Shown in pieces: positions 17,848-28,710 of a stretch of DNA of 64,000 nucleotides. The notes below the pieces were generated by a model that saw only the letters and a list, made by a program, of their open reading frames with translations, had not been told where the DNA came from and did not search any database. Source of the DNA: Litoreibacter arenae DSM 19593 (GTDB lineage Bacteria > Pseudomonadota > Alphaproteobacteria > Rhodobacterales > Rhodobacteraceae); assembly GCF_000442275.2 (NCBI RefSeq), contig NZ_KE557312.1, positions 248,001 to 312,000 on the forward strand, written 5' to 3'. The position numbers and the translations under genes are program-made. How positions within the stretch are numbered: position 1 is the first letter of the stretch; every line of letters begins with the position of its first letter.

Positions 17848-18729
17848 CTATTCCGCCTCTTGGATCAGCATGGATCGGGCATGCCGCATAACCGACCGCG
17901 TGAGCGGCAACAGCGGCTCCGCCGTCAGTCGCGACACCTGCCAGTAGAGCGGCACATCGAGCGGGGCGTCCGGCGCAACCTGCACCAAACTGCCAGAGGC
18001 CAGCTCTTTCCGGCTCAGGCTTTCGGGATTCATCCCCCAACCTATGCCGAGACAGGCCGCCTCGACGAAGGCATGGGAGGAGGCCAGCCGGTGTTTCGGA
18101 AGGGTAACGGGGCGACCTGCGACGGCCTTGGCCCAGTCGGACTGCAACCGGTCCTTGTCATTGAACGTCATCGACGGCGCGCGCTCAAATGCTTCCGGTG
18201 TCGGGCCGTCGGGCATGTGGTGCGCCATGAATTCAGGTGAGGCCGTAGCGAAATAGCGCATGGCCCCCAAACTATAGCTGTCGCAGCCTTGTACGGGTCC
18301 GGGATGGCCGGTGACCGCCGCCGCAACTTCGCCCGCCCGCAACCAGTCGGCGCTGTGATCCTGATCGTCGATGATCAGGTCGTAGAGAAAATCCGGATGT
18401 TCCGCCAAGGCGGGCAAAAGCCATGTGGCAAGGCTGTCGGCATTGACGGCAATTCGCACGGGAGTAGGCTCCAAGGGCGAGCCAAGGCCGAAATCCAAGG
18501 CCTTTTCCATCAGCCGCACCTGATCTGCGTGGGTTGCCAACCGCCTGCCTGCCTCTGTTCCGGAGCACGGCTGGCCGCGTTTGACCAATACCGTGCCGAC
18601 GCGTTCTTCCAGCTGCTTGATCCGCTGAGACACGGCGGATTGCGTCACACCAATCTGGGCGGCGGCCGCATCAAAGCTGCCGGTGCGTATCACCGCGCTG
18701 AGCGCTTCCAACTGGCTATAATCATACAT
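17848..18729 (-). CDS. argP: LysR-family regulator ArgP
   Basis: 293 aa LTTR. The winged HTH is at the N-terminus (LEALSAVIRTGSFDAAAAQIGVTQ, then SAVSQRIKQLEERVG), with a periplasmic-binding-like effector domain after residue ~90. The subfamily-typical opening MYDYSQLEAL and its position divergent from a LysE/ArgO exporter identify it as ArgP (LysG), which senses basic amino acids and activates the exporter. The 92-bp gap contains a GCTAAT/ATTAGC dyad suited to LTTR binding. Confidence 0.87.
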   Translation of the reverse strand: MYDYSQLEALSAVIRTGSFDAAAAQIGVTQSAVSQRIKQLEERVGTVLVKRGQPCSGTEAGRRLATHADQVRLMEKALDFGLGSPLEPTPVRIAVNADSLATWLLPALAEHPDFLYDLIIDDQDHSADWLRAGEVAAAVTGHPGPVQGCDSYSLGAMRYFATASPEFMAHHMPDGPTPEAFERAPSMTFNDKDRLQSDWAKAVAGRPVTLPKHRLASSHAFVEAACLGIGWGMNPESLSRKELASGSLVQVAPDAPLDVPLYWQVSRLTAEPLLPLTRSVMRHARSMLIQEAE

Positions 18730-18736
18730 AAGAAAC

Positions 18737-18762
18737 GCTAATCATACTTTAGAAATATTAGC
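18737..18762. promoter_or_regulatory. Dyad in the argP-argO intergenic region
   Basis: GCTAAT (18737-18742) and ATTAGC (18757-18762) are inverted repeats 14 bp apart in an A/T-rich stretch eight bases from the argP start. This is the expected place for autoregulatory LTTR binding that also drives argO. Assignment to ArgP is by position only. Confidence 0.45.
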
Positions 18763-18821
18763 TAGTTTATTTCGGGTTGCGTGCGTAGGTAGCAGCCATT
18801 CCTCTCTCCAAGGTCCTGAAC

Positions 18822-19424
18822 ATGCCCGTCTTTCTCTCTGGTCTCGTCCTCAGTTTCACGCTGATCATGGCAATCGGCGCGCAGAACGCGTTTGTTTTGC
18901 GGCAAGGGTTGCGGCGCGAGCATGTCATATTGTGCGTCTCTATCTGCGCGGTCTCGGATGCAGTGCTCATTACGCTGGGCGTGACCAGCTTTGGCATCCT
19001 TAGCGCGCAGATGCCGTGGCTGGGGCCAATCATGCGCTACGGTGGAGCGGCGTTCTTGCTGGTCTACGGGGCCATATCTTTCAAGTCCGCGCTGACCAGC
19101 ACCGACGCGCTGACCGTTGAGGGCCGTGCCCGCAGTGACTGGCGCAAGGTGGCAGTGACCCTGTTGGCGCTGACATGGCTCAATCCGCATGTGTATCTGG
19201 ACACGGTGATCCTGCTAGGCTCCATCGCCGCGCAATACGGAGAAGACCGTGCCGTGTTCGGGGCAGGGGCGGTGCTTGGCTCCTTCGCGTTTTTCATCGT
19301 GCTTGGTTTCGGCGCACGGCTTCTGGCCCCGCTGTTTGCCCGTCCCAAAGCATGGCGGGTGCTGGATGCCCTTGTCGGGGCAACCATGTGGACAATTGCG
19401 GCGAGCTTGCTCATCAACGGATAG
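18822..19424 (+). CDS. argO: LysE/ArgO basic amino-acid exporter
   Basis: 200 aa inner-membrane protein with about six spans. It opens FLSGLVLSFTLIMAIGAQNAFVLRQGL, the LysE/ArgO signature (GAQNAFVLRQG), and has ALTWLNPHVYLDTVILLG mid-sequence. It exports lysine or arginine (and canavanine-like analogues) using the proton gradient. Its divergent argP neighbour is the known regulatory pairing. The fully conserved family pattern supports the name; the preferred amino acid is not certain. Confidence 0.88.
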   Translation: MPVFLSGLVLSFTLIMAIGAQNAFVLRQGLRREHVILCVSICAVSDAVLITLGVTSFGILSAQMPWLGPIMRYGGAAFLLVYGAISFKSALTSTDALTVEGRARSDWRKVAVTLLALTWLNPHVYLDTVILLGSIAAQYGEDRAVFGAGAVLGSFAFFIVLGFGARLLAPLFARPKAWRVLDALVGATMWTIAASLLING

Positions 19425-19463
19425 CCCTTGCACATGACCGCGCCAAAGGGTCAGGTGGCCCAT

Positions 19464-20363
19464 ATGGCGCAATCGCAAAACAGGCCCGTCGCGGGCGTTC
19501 TCTGGATGCTGGTGACCGGCGTGATGTTCGTCGCGGTCACAGCCATCGTGAAATATGTCGGTGACGATCTGCCCGCAGCGCAGGCCGCGTTTCTGCGCTA
19601 TCTGCTTGGTCTGGTGTTTCTCATCCCCATGATCGGCCCGATCCGGCGAGCCAAGCTGAGCGCGCGGGCGCTCAGGCTGTTTGGGCTTCGGGGTGCGATG
19701 CACACGATCGGTGTCGCGCTATGGTTCTTTGCCATGACCAAAATCTCCATCGCGGAGGTAACTGCCATGAATTACCTGGCGCCGGTCTATGTCACGATAG
19801 GGGCCGCGTTTTTCTTGGGCGAAAAGCTGGCCCTGCGCAGGATCATGGCGATCGTTTTCGCGCTTGTTGGTGCCATGGTGATCTTGCGTCCGGGATTTCG
19901 CGAGTTGTCCCCTGGCCACCTTGCCATGCTTGTGACAGCCGTCATGTTCGCAGGCTCTTATCTGACAGCCAAGGTTATGGCGGATGAGGTCAGCCCCGCT
20001 GTCGTTGTCGGTATGCTCTCGATCACAGTCACCATTGGGTTGGCACCGCTGGCTGCGATGGTCTGGGTGACGCCAACGCTGGCGCAGCTTGGCTGGATGT
20101 TCGTGCTGGCCTGCTTTGCCACCACCGGCCACTACACGATGACCTTGGCCTTTCAGGCCGCGCCGGTCACGGTGACACAACCGGTCACCTTTTTGCAGTT
20201 GTTCTGGGCGGTTCTTCTGGGCGCATTCGTCTTCGATGAGGGGATCGACGGCTGGGTCATTTTTGGCGGATTGATCATTCTAGCCGCTGTCAGCTTCATT
20301 ACATGGCGCGAGGCGATGCTGAAACGTGCGACCACCCCACCGGTTCCCGCGACCAAAGTCTAG
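19464..20363 (+). CDS. DMT-superfamily (EamA) exporter
   Basis: About 299 aa with ten predicted membrane spans in two EamA repeats (RPVAGVLWMLVTGVMFVAVTAIVKYVG... and GHLAMLVTAVMFAGSYLTAKVMA...). These carriers export metabolites or amino acids. The ATG at 19464 is chosen for the AGGTGG just upstream; in-frame ATG 19434 and TTG 19428 are alternatives. It follows argO by 40 bp on the same strand and its stop overlaps the convergent exoD stop by four bases. Substrate unknown. Confidence 0.8.
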   Translation: MAQSQNRPVAGVLWMLVTGVMFVAVTAIVKYVGDDLPAAQAAFLRYLLGLVFLIPMIGPIRRAKLSARALRLFGLRGAMHTIGVALWFFAMTKISIAEVTAMNYLAPVYVTIGAAFFLGEKLALRRIMAIVFALVGAMVILRPGFRELSPGHLAMLVTAVMFAGSYLTAKVMADEVSPAVVVGMLSITVTIGLAPLAAMVWVTPTLAQLGWMFVLACFATTGHYTMTLAFQAAPVTVTQPVTFLQLFWAVLLGAFVFDEGIDGWVIFGGLIILAAVSFITWREAMLKRATTPPVPATKV

Positions 20364-20929
20364 GTCAGCAAACTGAAAACGCCATAGAGTGCTGCGACGC
20401 TGAAAGCACCCGCGAACAGCATCAGCACGCCGTTTTGGAACAACAACGCAAGCCCGATACACAAGATCGCGCTCATCGGCAGCGAGGACGCCCACGGGAT
20501 GACCTCCATCGGCGGCACCACCATGCAAAGCCCGAGTACCACCGTCGCAGCAACACGTCGCGCGGGCTCTTCCACCAAAAGGTGAAAGCGTTTGCCGGAC
20601 AGCTTGTCGTCCACCCATTTCGCGTAGGGCCGCATCGCCTTGAGCGTTTTCTCCGTCTTGTCGTCAGGAACGGATCGGCGTGCGATGACGTCCGGAATCC
20701 ACAGATGCGAACGCCCGAGCACGATTTGAGCCGCGAACAAGGCGGCGAACATGGCCAACACAGTCGGCACCCCGGGCACGCTGCCTATGGGCGATAGCTC
20801 GATCAATGGCGGAACGATCAGAAAGGGCGCAGTGCCGCGATGTTCAAGTCGCTCGACGACGTCGCCTACGGTACGGCCATCATCCATTTCCTCAAGCTCG
20901 TCGATGATGTCGATAACGCTTTCAGACAC
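20360..20929 (-). CDS. Exopolysaccharide synthesis ExoD family protein
   Basis: 189 aa from a GTG start (VSESVIDIIDELEEM). ExoD family features are the TVGDVVERLEHRGTAPFLIVPPLIELSPIGSVPGVPT block and several C-terminal membrane spans (VAATVVLGLCMVVPPMEVIPWASSLP). Rhizobial ExoD affects exopolysaccharide production and alkali tolerance. GTG 20929 is preferred because a strong AAGGAG lies seven bases upstream; upstream in-frame ATGs run toward the BetI operator region and lack such a site. Confidence 0.8.
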   Translation of the reverse strand: MSESVIDIIDELEEMDDGRTVGDVVERLEHRGTAPFLIVPPLIELSPIGSVPGVPTVLAMFAALFAAQIVLGRSHLWIPDVIARRSVPDDKTEKTLKAMRPYAKWVDDKLSGKRFHLLVEEPARRVAATVVLGLCMVVPPMEVIPWASSLPMSAILCIGLALLFQNGVLMLFAGAFSVAALYGVFSLLT

Positions 20930-21000
20930 GTTGCCAATCTCCTTCGTGTTCAACGTGACGCGGCCACGCATGGTTCCGAGGGGACGACACATGTTTATTG

Positions 21001-21014
21001 ATTGACGCGTCAAT
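21001..21014. promoter_or_regulatory. BetI-type operator
   Basis: ATTGACGCGTCAAT is a 14-bp perfect palindrome located 22 bp before betI, in the gap shared with divergent exoD. It matches the TTGA...TCAA core of BetI operators. BetI is a TetR-type repressor released by choline, so this site probably controls betI-betC-betB-betA. Confidence 0.75.
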
Positions 21015-21036
21015 TAAAAACCGACAATTGTGGCCC

Positions 21037-21609
21037 ATGCCCAAGCTTGGAATGGAACCCATACGCCGCGAGGCGCTTGTCACCGCCGCGATAGCCGAAA
21101 TCGGCGCGGCGGGGTCGCTTGACGTGACAGTCAGTGCGATTTCGAAACGTGCGGGCATGTCCTCGGCTTTGGCGCATCATTATTTCGGCAACAAGGACCA
21201 GATTTTCCTTGCCGCCATGCGCCATATCCTTGCCGGTTTTGCAGTTGAAGTGCGCAGCCGTCTAAGCATGGCAGACACCCCACGCGACCGCTTGACGGCG
21301 CTTGTCGAGGCGAGCTTCGCTCAGTCATGCTTTGATCCCGAAGTTATCAGCGCTTGGCTTAACTTCTACGTAAAGGCCCACAGCAGCCCTGACGCCATGC
21401 GCCTATTGCGGGTGTATCAGCATCGCCTGCGGTCAAATTTGATCCACACGCTGCGCCCGATAGCGCGTGAGCCGGAAGCGCTTGCCGACACCATCGCGGC
21501 CCTGATTGACGGGCTTTATATTCGCGCGGCGCTTGGTGCGGTAAAAACCAACGATCCTGCATCCGCGATCCTCGCATTCACCGCCCCCCATCTTGAGGAC
21601 GAAAGATGA
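21037..21609 (+). CDS. betI: TetR-family repressor of the betaine operon
   Basis: 190 aa. The start MPKLGMEPIRREALVTAAI is nearly the family consensus, which selects ATG 21037 over one 13 codons earlier. The HTH lies in VTVSAISKRAGMSSALAHHYFGNKDQIF (residues ~30-55), and the C-terminal ligand domain follows. BetI represses choline oxidation genes until choline is present. It overlaps betC by four bases (ATGA). Confidence 0.93.
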   Translation: MPKLGMEPIRREALVTAAIAEIGAAGSLDVTVSAISKRAGMSSALAHHYFGNKDQIFLAAMRHILAGFAVEVRSRLSMADTPRDRLTALVEASFAQSCFDPEVISAWLNFYVKAHSSPDAMRLLRVYQHRLRSNLIHTLRPIAREPEALADTIAALIDGLYIRAALGAVKTNDPASAILAFTAPHLEDER

Positions 21610-23114
21610 CCCAGCCCAATTTCCTGATCTTCATGGTCGATCAGTTGAACGGCACATTCTTCCCCGACGGCCCCGCCGACTGGCTGCATGCGCCCAACCT
21701 CAAGCGACTGGCTGCGCGATCTACCCGCTTCAAGAACGCCTACACCGCGTCCCCCCTCTGCGCACCGGGGCGGGCGAGCTTCATGTCGGGGCAGTTGCCT
21801 TCCAGAACCGGCGTCTATGACAATGCGGCGGAGTTTTCCTCCGCCATTCCGACCTTCGCACACCACTTGCGTCGCGCGGGCTACCAGACCTGCCTGTCGG
21901 GCAAGATGCACTTTGTCGGGCCGGATCAGTTGCACGGCTTTGAAGAACGCCTGACGACCGACATCTACCCCGCCGATTTCGGCTGGACGCCAGACTACCG
22001 CAAACCCGGCGAGCGGATCGAGTGGTGGTATCACAACATGGGCTCTGTCACGGGGGCCGGAGTGGCCGAGATCAGCAACCAGATGGAATATGACGACGAG
22101 GTCGCCTACCACGCGACCCGCAAGATCTACGATCTGGCTCGCGGCAATGACAGCCGCCCTTGGTGTCTTTTGGCGAGCTTCACCCATCCGCATGACCCCT
22201 ATGTAGCGCGAAAGAAATACTGGGACCTGTATGAGGATTGCGCACATCTGATGCCGGAGGTCGGCCCGATCCCATATGAGGATCAGGACGCCCATTCCAA
22301 GCGTATTCTGGATGCCAACGACCGCGATAACTACAACATCACCGAAGACCACATCCGCCGCGCCCGCCGCGCTTACTTCGCCAACATCTCCTATCTGGAC
22401 GACAAGATCGGCGAGGTGATGGAGGCGCTGGAGGCCACCCGTCAGGATGCCACGATCCTGTTCGTGTCCGACCATGGCGACATGCTGGGGGAGCGGGGGT
22501 TGTGGTTCAAGATGAGCTTCTACGAGGGCTCGTCGCGCGTGCCGTTGATGGTGGCCTCGCCCGACATGACGCCGGGTCTGGTCACTGATCCTGTCTCCAA
22601 TATCGACATCTGCCCGACGCTTTGCGATCTGGCGGGTGTGGATATGTCGGAGGTTATGCCATGGACCGACGGCCAGTCGGTCGTCCCCTTGGGCAATGGC
22701 GAGGGCCGTGATGCGCCGGTTGCCATGGAATACGCCGCCGAGGCCAGCTACGCGCCGCTGGTATCTCTGCGCTATGGGAAGTGGAAGTTCAACCGCTGTG
22801 CGCTTGATCCCGACCAGCTGTTCGACCTCGATGCCGATCCGCACGAGTTGACCGATCTGGCGAGTGACCCCGCTCACGCTGGCACGTTGTCCTCGCTTCA
22901 AGCCAAGGCCGAGGCCCGGTGGGATCTGGACGCCTACGACGCCGCCGTCCGCCATAGTCAAGCGGGTCGCTGGGTGGTGTACGAGGCCCTGCGCAAGGGC
23001 GGCTACTACCCGTGGGACTACCAGCCGCTGCAAAAAGCCTCAGAGCGCTACATGCGCAATCATATGGACCTGAACACCCTTGAGGAAAGCCAACGCTTTC
23101 CACGAGGCGAATAA
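21606..23114 (+). CDS. betC: Choline-sulfatase
   Basis: 502 aa alkaline-phosphatase-fold sulfatase. C52 in [12 protein letters not shown] is the residue converted to formylglycine, and metal ligands are in FMVDQLN and [13 protein letters not shown]. It hydrolyses choline-O-sulfate to choline and sulfate in the cytoplasm (no signal peptide). The C-terminal [23 protein letters not shown] is typical of BetC. It is coupled to betI and followed by betB and betA, so choline-sulfate is used as an osmoprotectant precursor. Confidence 0.95.
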   Translation: MTQPNFLIFMVDQLNGTFFPDGPADWLHAPNLKRLAARSTRFKNAYTASPLCAPGRASFMSGQLPSRTGVYDNAAEFSSAIPTFAHHLRRAGYQTCLSGKMHFVGPDQLHGFEERLTTDIYPADFGWTPDYRKPGERIEWWYHNMGSVTGAGVAEISNQMEYDDEVAYHATRKIYDLARGNDSRPWCLLASFTHPHDPYVARKKYWDLYEDCAHLMPEVGPIPYEDQDAHSKRILDANDRDNYNITEDHIRRARRAYFANISYLDDKIGEVMEALEATRQDATILFVSDHGDMLGERGLWFKMSFYEGSSRVPLMVASPDMTPGLVTDPVSNIDICPTLCDLAGVDMSEVMPWTDGQSVVPLGNGEGRDAPVAMEYAAEASYAPLVSLRYGKWKFNRCALDPDQLFDLDADPHELTDLASDPAHAGTLSSLQAKAEARWDLDAYDAAVRHSQAGRWVVYEALRKGGYYPWDYQPLQKASERYMRNHMDLNTLEESQRFPRGE

Positions 23115-23140
23115 TCACTAGACCGGAGCCGTTTATCCCC

Positions 23141-24595
23141 ATGCGAAACGCACAACCTACCGCCAGCCATTTCATCAACGGCGCCTATGTCGAAGACACC
23201 GAAGGCGCTCTGATCGAATGCGTCTACCCTGCAACCGGCAAGGTGATTGCCACGCTGCACGAGGCCACGCCGTCAATCGTGGACCAAGCCCTGAGCGCCG
23301 CCAAGGCAGGGCAGAAAATCTGGGCCGCGATGACAGGCACCGAGCGGGGACGCATCCTGCGCCGTGCGGCAGACATCATGCGCGAGCGCAATCGCGAGTT
23401 GTCGGAACTCGAAACGCTGGACACCGGCAAGCCCTTGCAGGAAACCCTGGTGGCCGACGCTACCTCGGGGGCCGATGCGCTTGAGTATTTCGGCGGCCTC
23501 GCAGCTACTCTGACAGGTGAGCATATACAGCTGGGCCAGGACTGGGTCTACACCATCCGCGAACCGTTGGGGGTGTGCGTTGGAATTGGCGCGTGGAACT
23601 ACCCGACGCAAATCGCCTGCTGGAAAGGCGCACCTGCGCTGGCTTGTGGCAACTCCATGGTGTTCAAGCCATCCGAGACGACGCCGCTCTGCGCCCTCAA
23701 GGTGGCCGAGATCCTGCACGAGGCGGGCTTGCCCGCTGGCGTCTACAATGTGATCCAAGGCCGTGGTGCCGTTGGCGCGTCGCTGGTGACGGACCCGCGC
23801 GTCGCGAAGGTTTCGCTGACGGGTTCTGTGCCGACAGGCCGGAAGGTCTACGCCGCCGCCGCCGAGCGGATGAAGCACGTCACGATGGAGTTGGGCGGAA
23901 AATCCCCGCTCATCGTCTTCGACGACGCGGATATTGATAATGCGGTCTCCGGCGCGATCCTTGGCAATTTCTATTCGTCAGGTCAGGTGTGCTCCAACGG
24001 CACGCGGGTCTTCGTGCAAAAGGGGATCAAGCAGGCGTTCTTGGCTCGTCTGAAAGAGCGGCTTTCGGGCGCGGTCATGGGCGATCCGATGGACGAGGCG
24101 ACAAATTTTGGTCCCATGGTCTCCGCCGATCAGATGAACATCGTCTTGGGCTACATCAACAAAGGCACCGAGGAAGGCGCAACGCTGGTCGCAGGTGGCA
24201 AGATGGCCGACCGTGAGGGCTATTTCGTGGAGCCAACGGTTTTCGCCGACGTCACCGACGACATGACCATTGCCCGCGAAGAGATTTTCGGCCCCGTCAT
24301 GGCCGTGTTCGACTTCGACACAGAGGAAGAGGTCATGGCGCGCGCCAACGACACAGAATTTGGCCTTGCTGCGGGTGTGTTCACCAACGATCTGACCCGT
24401 GCGCACCGCGTAGTCGCGGGGTTCGAGGCAGGGACGTGCTACATCAACACCTATAACCTCGCGCCGGTGGAGGCACCGTTCGGGGGCACGAAGGCCTCCG
24501 GTGTCGGGCGGGAGAACTCGAAAGAGGCGATCAATCACTATTCCGAGGTGAAGACCGTCTACGTCGCTATGACACCCGTCGAGGCTCAATTCTAA
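23141..24595 (+). CDS. betB: Betaine-aldehyde dehydrogenase
   Basis: 484 aa NAD(P)-dependent aldehyde dehydrogenase making glycine betaine from betaine aldehyde. Landmarks are FNGS-like [18 protein letters not shown], the catalytic Glu in MELGGKSPL and the catalytic Cys in [14 protein letters not shown] (near residue 286). [12 protein letters not shown] and [21 protein letters not shown] follow. Context between betC and betA fixes the substrate. It starts 26 bp after betC, and its stop abuts the betA start. Confidence 0.95.
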   Translation: MRNAQPTASHFINGAYVEDTEGALIECVYPATGKVIATLHEATPSIVDQALSAAKAGQKIWAAMTGTERGRILRRAADIMRERNRELSELETLDTGKPLQETLVADATSGADALEYFGGLAATLTGEHIQLGQDWVYTIREPLGVCVGIGAWNYPTQIACWKGAPALACGNSMVFKPSETTPLCALKVAEILHEAGLPAGVYNVIQGRGAVGASLVTDPRVAKVSLTGSVPTGRKVYAAAAERMKHVTMELGGKSPLIVFDDADIDNAVSGAILGNFYSSGQVCSNGTRVFVQKGIKQAFLARLKERLSGAVMGDPMDEATNFGPMVSADQMNIVLGYINKGTEEGATLVAGGKMADREGYFVEPTVFADVTDDMTIAREEIFGPVMAVFDFDTEEEVMARANDTEFGLAAGVFTNDLTRAHRVVAGFEAGTCYINTYNLAPVEAPFGGTKASGVGRENSKEAINHYSEVKTVYVAMTPVEAQF

Positions 24596-24596
24596 A

Positions 24597-26255
24597 ATGC
24601 AGGCAGATTACGTTATCGTGGGCGCTGGTTCGGCCGGCTGCGCCATTGCCTACCGTCTGGCGGAGGCCGGTAAATCGGTGTTGGTGATCGAGCACGGCGG
24701 CACCGATTGGGGGCCGTTCATCCAGATGCCCGGCGCGCTGAGCTACCCCATGAATATGTCACGCTACGATTGGGGCTACCGCTCCGAGCCGGAGCCGCAC
24801 CTGAACAATCGCCAATTGGTGACCCCGCGCGGCAAGGTCGTCGGCGGCTCGTCTTCAATCAACGGGATGGTGTACGTGCGTGGCCACGCTTGCGACTTCG
24901 ACCATTGGGCGGAGCAAGGGGCGGATGGGTGGTCCTATGCCGACGTGCTGCCCTACTACAAGCGCATGGAAAACTGGTCCGACGGGGGGCGCGGAGGCGA
25001 CCCCGACTGGCGCGGCAAAGACGGGCCGCTGCATGTATCGCGCGGCCCCGGTCGAAACCCGCTGACCAAAGCCTTTATCGAGGCGGGGCGGCAAGCAGGC
25101 TATCAGGTCACACCGGACTACAACGGCAAGCAGCAAGAAGGTGTCGGGCCGTTCGACGCCACGATCAAGAACGGGCGTCGCTGGTCGGCGGCGAACGCCT
25201 ACTTGCGTCCCGCGTTGAAGCGCGAGAATTGCACGCTCGTTCAAGCACTGGCGCAAAAGATTGTCATTTCTGACGGGCGCGCCACCGGTGTCGAGGTCAA
25301 GCGTGGCGGCAAAACCGAGGTGATCGAGGCCCGCAAGGAGGTCATCCTGACCGCTTCGTCGATCAACTCCCCAAAACTGCTGATGCTGTCGGGCATTGGT
25401 CCGGCAAAGCACTTGGCCGAACACGGAATTGAGGTCGTCGCCGATCGTCCGGGCGTCGGACAGAACCTGCAAGACCATCTGGAACTCTACCTGCAAATGG
25501 CCGCCTCCAAGCCGGTCAGCCTCTACCGCTACTGGAACATCCCGGGCAAAGGCTGGGTCGGCACGCAATGGCTGCTGGCAAAACTGGGCCTCGGCGCGTC
25601 AAACCAGTTTGAATCCGGCGGGTTCATCCGCTCCAAGGCGGGCGTGCGCTATCCCGACATCCAGTTTCATTTCCTCCCCATCGCCGTGCGCTACGACGGT
25701 CAGGCAGCGGCGGAGGGTCACGGCTATCAAGCCCATGTCGGGCCGATGCGCTCCAAATCGCGGGGGCAGGTCACCTTGCGGTCAGCCGATCCTGACGACG
25801 CACCGAAGATCGAGTTCAACTACATGTCGCACCCCGACGATTGGGACGAGTTCCGCACCTGTATCCGTCTGACGCGGGAGATATTCGGGCAAGACGCATT
25901 CGCCGCCTATACCCGCCACGAAATCCAGCCCGGCGCGGAAGTGCAGACGGATGCGCAACTCGACGCCTTCATCGCCGAGCACGCCGAAAGCGCCTATCAC
26001 CCTTGCGGGACCGCCCGAATGGGGCGCAGCAATGACGCGATGGCGGTGGTCGATCCGGAATGCCGCGTGATCGGGGTGGATGGCCTGCGCCTCGCCGACA
26101 GCTCGATCTTTCCGCGCATCACCAATGGCAACCTCAACGCGCCGTCCATAATGGTGGGCGAGAAAGCCGCAGACCACATCCTTGGACGCGATCCGCTCCC
26201 CGCCGACAACTCGGAGCCTTGGATACATCCCAATTGGCGCACCGAACAAAGGTGA
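24597..26255 (+). CDS. betA: Choline dehydrogenase
   Basis: 552 aa GMC-family FAD oxidoreductase oxidising choline to betaine aldehyde. The N-terminal [15 protein letters not shown] dinucleotide fold, the [23 protein letters not shown] signature and [20 protein letters not shown] are present. The C-terminal active-site region [10 protein letters not shown]... [18 protein letters not shown] is complete. It is the last gene of the bet operon; no choline transporter gene (betT or an ABC system) is seen in the window. Confidence 0.95.
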   Translation: MQADYVIVGAGSAGCAIAYRLAEAGKSVLVIEHGGTDWGPFIQMPGALSYPMNMSRYDWGYRSEPEPHLNNRQLVTPRGKVVGGSSSINGMVYVRGHACDFDHWAEQGADGWSYADVLPYYKRMENWSDGGRGGDPDWRGKDGPLHVSRGPGRNPLTKAFIEAGRQAGYQVTPDYNGKQQEGVGPFDATIKNGRRWSAANAYLRPALKRENCTLVQALAQKIVISDGRATGVEVKRGGKTEVIEARKEVILTASSINSPKLLMLSGIGPAKHLAEHGIEVVADRPGVGQNLQDHLELYLQMAASKPVSLYRYWNIPGKGWVGTQWLLAKLGLGASNQFESGGFIRSKAGVRYPDIQFHFLPIAVRYDGQAAAEGHGYQAHVGPMRSKSRGQVTLRSADPDDAPKIEFNYMSHPDDWDEFRTCIRLTREIFGQDAFAAYTRHEIQPGAEVQTDAQLDAFIAEHAESAYHPCGTARMGRSNDAMAVVDPECRVIGVDGLRLADSSIFPRITNGNLNAPSIMVGEKAADHILGRDPLPADNSEPWIHPNWRTEQR

Positions 26256-26313
26256 CGGAACGAAATGAGAACAGCCCTTTTCTAGCGGACCGGTTCACGC
26301 TATCTTGCGCGTC

Positions 26314-28710
26314 ATGAGCAGTTTCAACGACGAAGACGCCTTTGAGGCCGCGAGCCTCCCGTTGTCGCAACGCGCCATGGGCGCGGCAATGGGCGCACGT
26401 GCGGCCCCGTATCTGGACGGACTGAACCCCGCGCAACGCGAGGCGGTGGAGACGTTGGACGGCCCCGTCCTGATGCTTGCGGGGGCGGGTACCGGTAAGA
26501 CCAAGGCTCTGACCGCCCGTATCGCTCATCTGCTGACGACAGGTCGCGCACGGCCCAATGAAGTGCTGGCGGTGACTTTTACCAACAAGGCCGCGCGGGA
26601 GATGAAGAATCGCGTCGGTGCATTGTTGGGCGAGGCGGTTGAGGGCGTCCCATGGCTCGGCACGTTCCACTCCATCTGCGTCAAGCAATTGCGGCGACAT
26701 GCCGAACTGGTGGGGTTGAAGTCGAACTTCACCATTCTGGACACGGATGACCAAATCCGGCTGCTGAAACAGTTGATCGTGGCCGAAGGCGTCGACGACA
26801 AACGCTGGCCTGCGCGGATGCTGGCGGGGCTGATCGACAGCTGGAAAAACCGTGCTTGGACGCCGGACGCGCTGCCCGCTTCGGAAGCTGCGGCGTATAA
26901 TAACCTCGGCGGCAAGCTCTACGCCCAATACCAAGACCGCCTGCGCACGCTGAATGCCTGCGACTTCGGCGACCTGCTGCTGCACATGGTAACGATCTTT
27001 CAGAACCACCCGGACGTGCTGCAACAATACCAACGCTGGTTCCGCTACATCTTGGTGGACGAGTATCAGGATACGAACGTCGCCCAGTATATGTGGCTGC
27101 GACTGCTGGCCGCCTCGCACAAGAATATCTGCTGTGTCGGCGACGACGACCAGTCGATTTATGGCTGGCGCGGCGCGGAGGTAGGCAACATTTTACGCTT
27201 CGAAAAGGACTTCGAGGGCGCAAAAATTGTCAAATTGGAACAAAACTACCGCTCGACCGAGCATATCCTTGGTGCCGCCTCTGGCGTGATTGCAGGCAAC
27301 AAGGGCAGGTTAGGCAAGACGCTGTTTACCGAAGCCAAGGGCGGCGAAAAGGTCCGTCTGATCGGCCATTGGGACGGCGAGGAAGAGGCCCGCTGGATCG
27401 GCGACGAGATCGAGTCGATGCAACGCGGCACGCGCGGGATGAAACCCATCAGTCTCGATCAAATGGCGATCCTTGTGCGCGCCTCACACCAGATGCGCAG
27501 CTTTGAGGACCGGTTCCTGACCATTGGCTTGCCATACCGCGTCATCGGCGGCCCGCGCTTCTACGAGCGTTTAGAAATCCGCGACGCGATGGCGTATTTC
27601 CGGCTGATTACCAGTCCGGCCGATGATCTTGCCTTCGAGCGGATCGTGAACACGCCCAAACGCGGGCTTGGCGATAAGGCGGTCCAGAAAATCCAGGTCA
27701 TGGCCCGCAGTAATGGCGTGTCGCTGGTGGACGGCGCGCGGCTGCTGCTGGAGACCAAGGGACTTGGCGGAAAGGGCGCTAAGGAGCTTGCCAAACTGCT
27801 CGATGGTCTGGACCGTTGGGGATCAGCGGCGCGGATCGGGGATATGTCGCATATTGAGGTGGCCGAGATGGCGCTGGAGGAGTCCGGCTACACCGAAATG
27901 TGGCAAAATGACAAGACGCCGGAAGCCCCCGGACGGCTCGACAACCTCAAGGAACTGGTCAAAGCGCTGGAGCAGTTCGAGAACCTGCAAGGGTTCTTGG
28001 AGCACATCGCGCTCGTCATGGACAATGACAGCGAGGACGCGACGGAAAAGGTCTCAATCATGACGCTCCACGCAGCCAAGGGCTTGGAATTTCCTGCCGT
28101 GTTCCTGCCGGGATGGGAAGACGGGTTATTCCCGTCGCAACGCTCCATGGACGAATCCGGCCTCAAGGGATTGGAAGAGGAGCGCCGCCTTGCCTATGTG
28201 GGCATCACCCGCGCGGAAGAGCTGTGCACGATTTCCTTCGCAGGCAACCGCCGCGTCTACGGCCAATGGCAAAACGCGCTGCCGTCACGTTTCATCGACG
28301 AATTGCCCGAGGAGCATGTGGAGGTGCTGACGCCTCCGGGTTTATACGGACACCAAGGCTCCATGATGAACCAGGCCTCGCCCGATTTGCAGGCAATGGC
28401 GGAAAGCGATCTGCACGTCGCGGCGGCGAAAGCCAATGTCTACAACTCGCCGGGCTGGCGACGGCTGCAAGAGCGCCAGTCCAGCCGCGGCATGTCCCAG
28501 CCACGCGAAAGCAAGAACATGGTGATCGACGCGCAAGCGGTGTCGTCATTCACCGTGGGTGACAGGGTGTTTCATCAGAAATTTGGCTATGGTGAGATCA
28601 TGGCCGTGGAAGGCGACAAGCTCGACGTGTCCTTCGACAAGGCGGGTGACAAGAAGGTTGTGGGCAAGTTCCTTGTTGCCGCCGACAGCGCGGGCGATGT
28701 GCCGTTCTAG
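26314..28710 (+). CDS. ATP-dependent DNA helicase UvrD/PcrA
   Basis: About 798 aa SF1A 3'-5' helicase. LNPAQREAVETLDGPVLMLAGAGTGKT contains the Q motif and Walker A; also seen are VDEYQDTN (Walker B), DDDQSIYGWRGAEVGN, EQNYRSTE and VSIMTLHAAKGLEFPAVF. The C-terminal tail GDRVFHQKFGYGEIMAVEGDKLDVSFD is the Tudor-like domain of PcrA that contacts RNA polymerase. The ATG at 26314 (MSSFNDEDAF) is preferred to a TTG three codons upstream. Roles are nucleotide-excision and mismatch repair and replication-transcription conflict. Confidence 0.9.
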   Translation: MSSFNDEDAFEAASLPLSQRAMGAAMGARAAPYLDGLNPAQREAVETLDGPVLMLAGAGTGKTKALTARIAHLLTTGRARPNEVLAVTFTNKAAREMKNRVGALLGEAVEGVPWLGTFHSICVKQLRRHAELVGLKSNFTILDTDDQIRLLKQLIVAEGVDDKRWPARMLAGLIDSWKNRAWTPDALPASEAAAYNNLGGKLYAQYQDRLRTLNACDFGDLLLHMVTIFQNHPDVLQQYQRWFRYILVDEYQDTNVAQYMWLRLLAASHKNICCVGDDDQSIYGWRGAEVGNILRFEKDFEGAKIVKLEQNYRSTEHILGAASGVIAGNKGRLGKTLFTEAKGGEKVRLIGHWDGEEEARWIGDEIESMQRGTRGMKPISLDQMAILVRASHQMRSFEDRFLTIGLPYRVIGGPRFYERLEIRDAMAYFRLITSPADDLAFERIVNTPKRGLGDKAVQKIQVMARSNGVSLVDGARLLLETKGLGGKGAKELAKLLDGLDRWGSAARIGDMSHIEVAEMALEESGYTEMWQNDKTPEAPGRLDNLKELVKALEQFENLQGFLEHIALVMDNDSEDATEKVSIMTLHAAKGLEFPAVFLPGWEDGLFPSQRSMDESGLKGLEEERRLAYVGITRAEELCTISFAGNRRVYGQWQNALPSRFIDELPEEHVEVLTPPGLYGHQGSMMNQASPDLQAMAESDLHVAAAKANVYNSPGWRRLQERQSSRGMSQPRESKNMVIDAQAVSSFTVGDRVFHQKFGYGEIMAVEGDKLDVSFDKAGDKKVVGKFLVAADSAGDVPF

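Noticed and set aside
21516-23033. Open frame of about 500 codons antisense to betC
   Set aside because: It mirrors the betC codon pattern in GC-rich DNA, has no family features, and betC is unambiguous. The same reason removes the long antisense frames over the SLC13 permease, murD, murC and ALDH genes.
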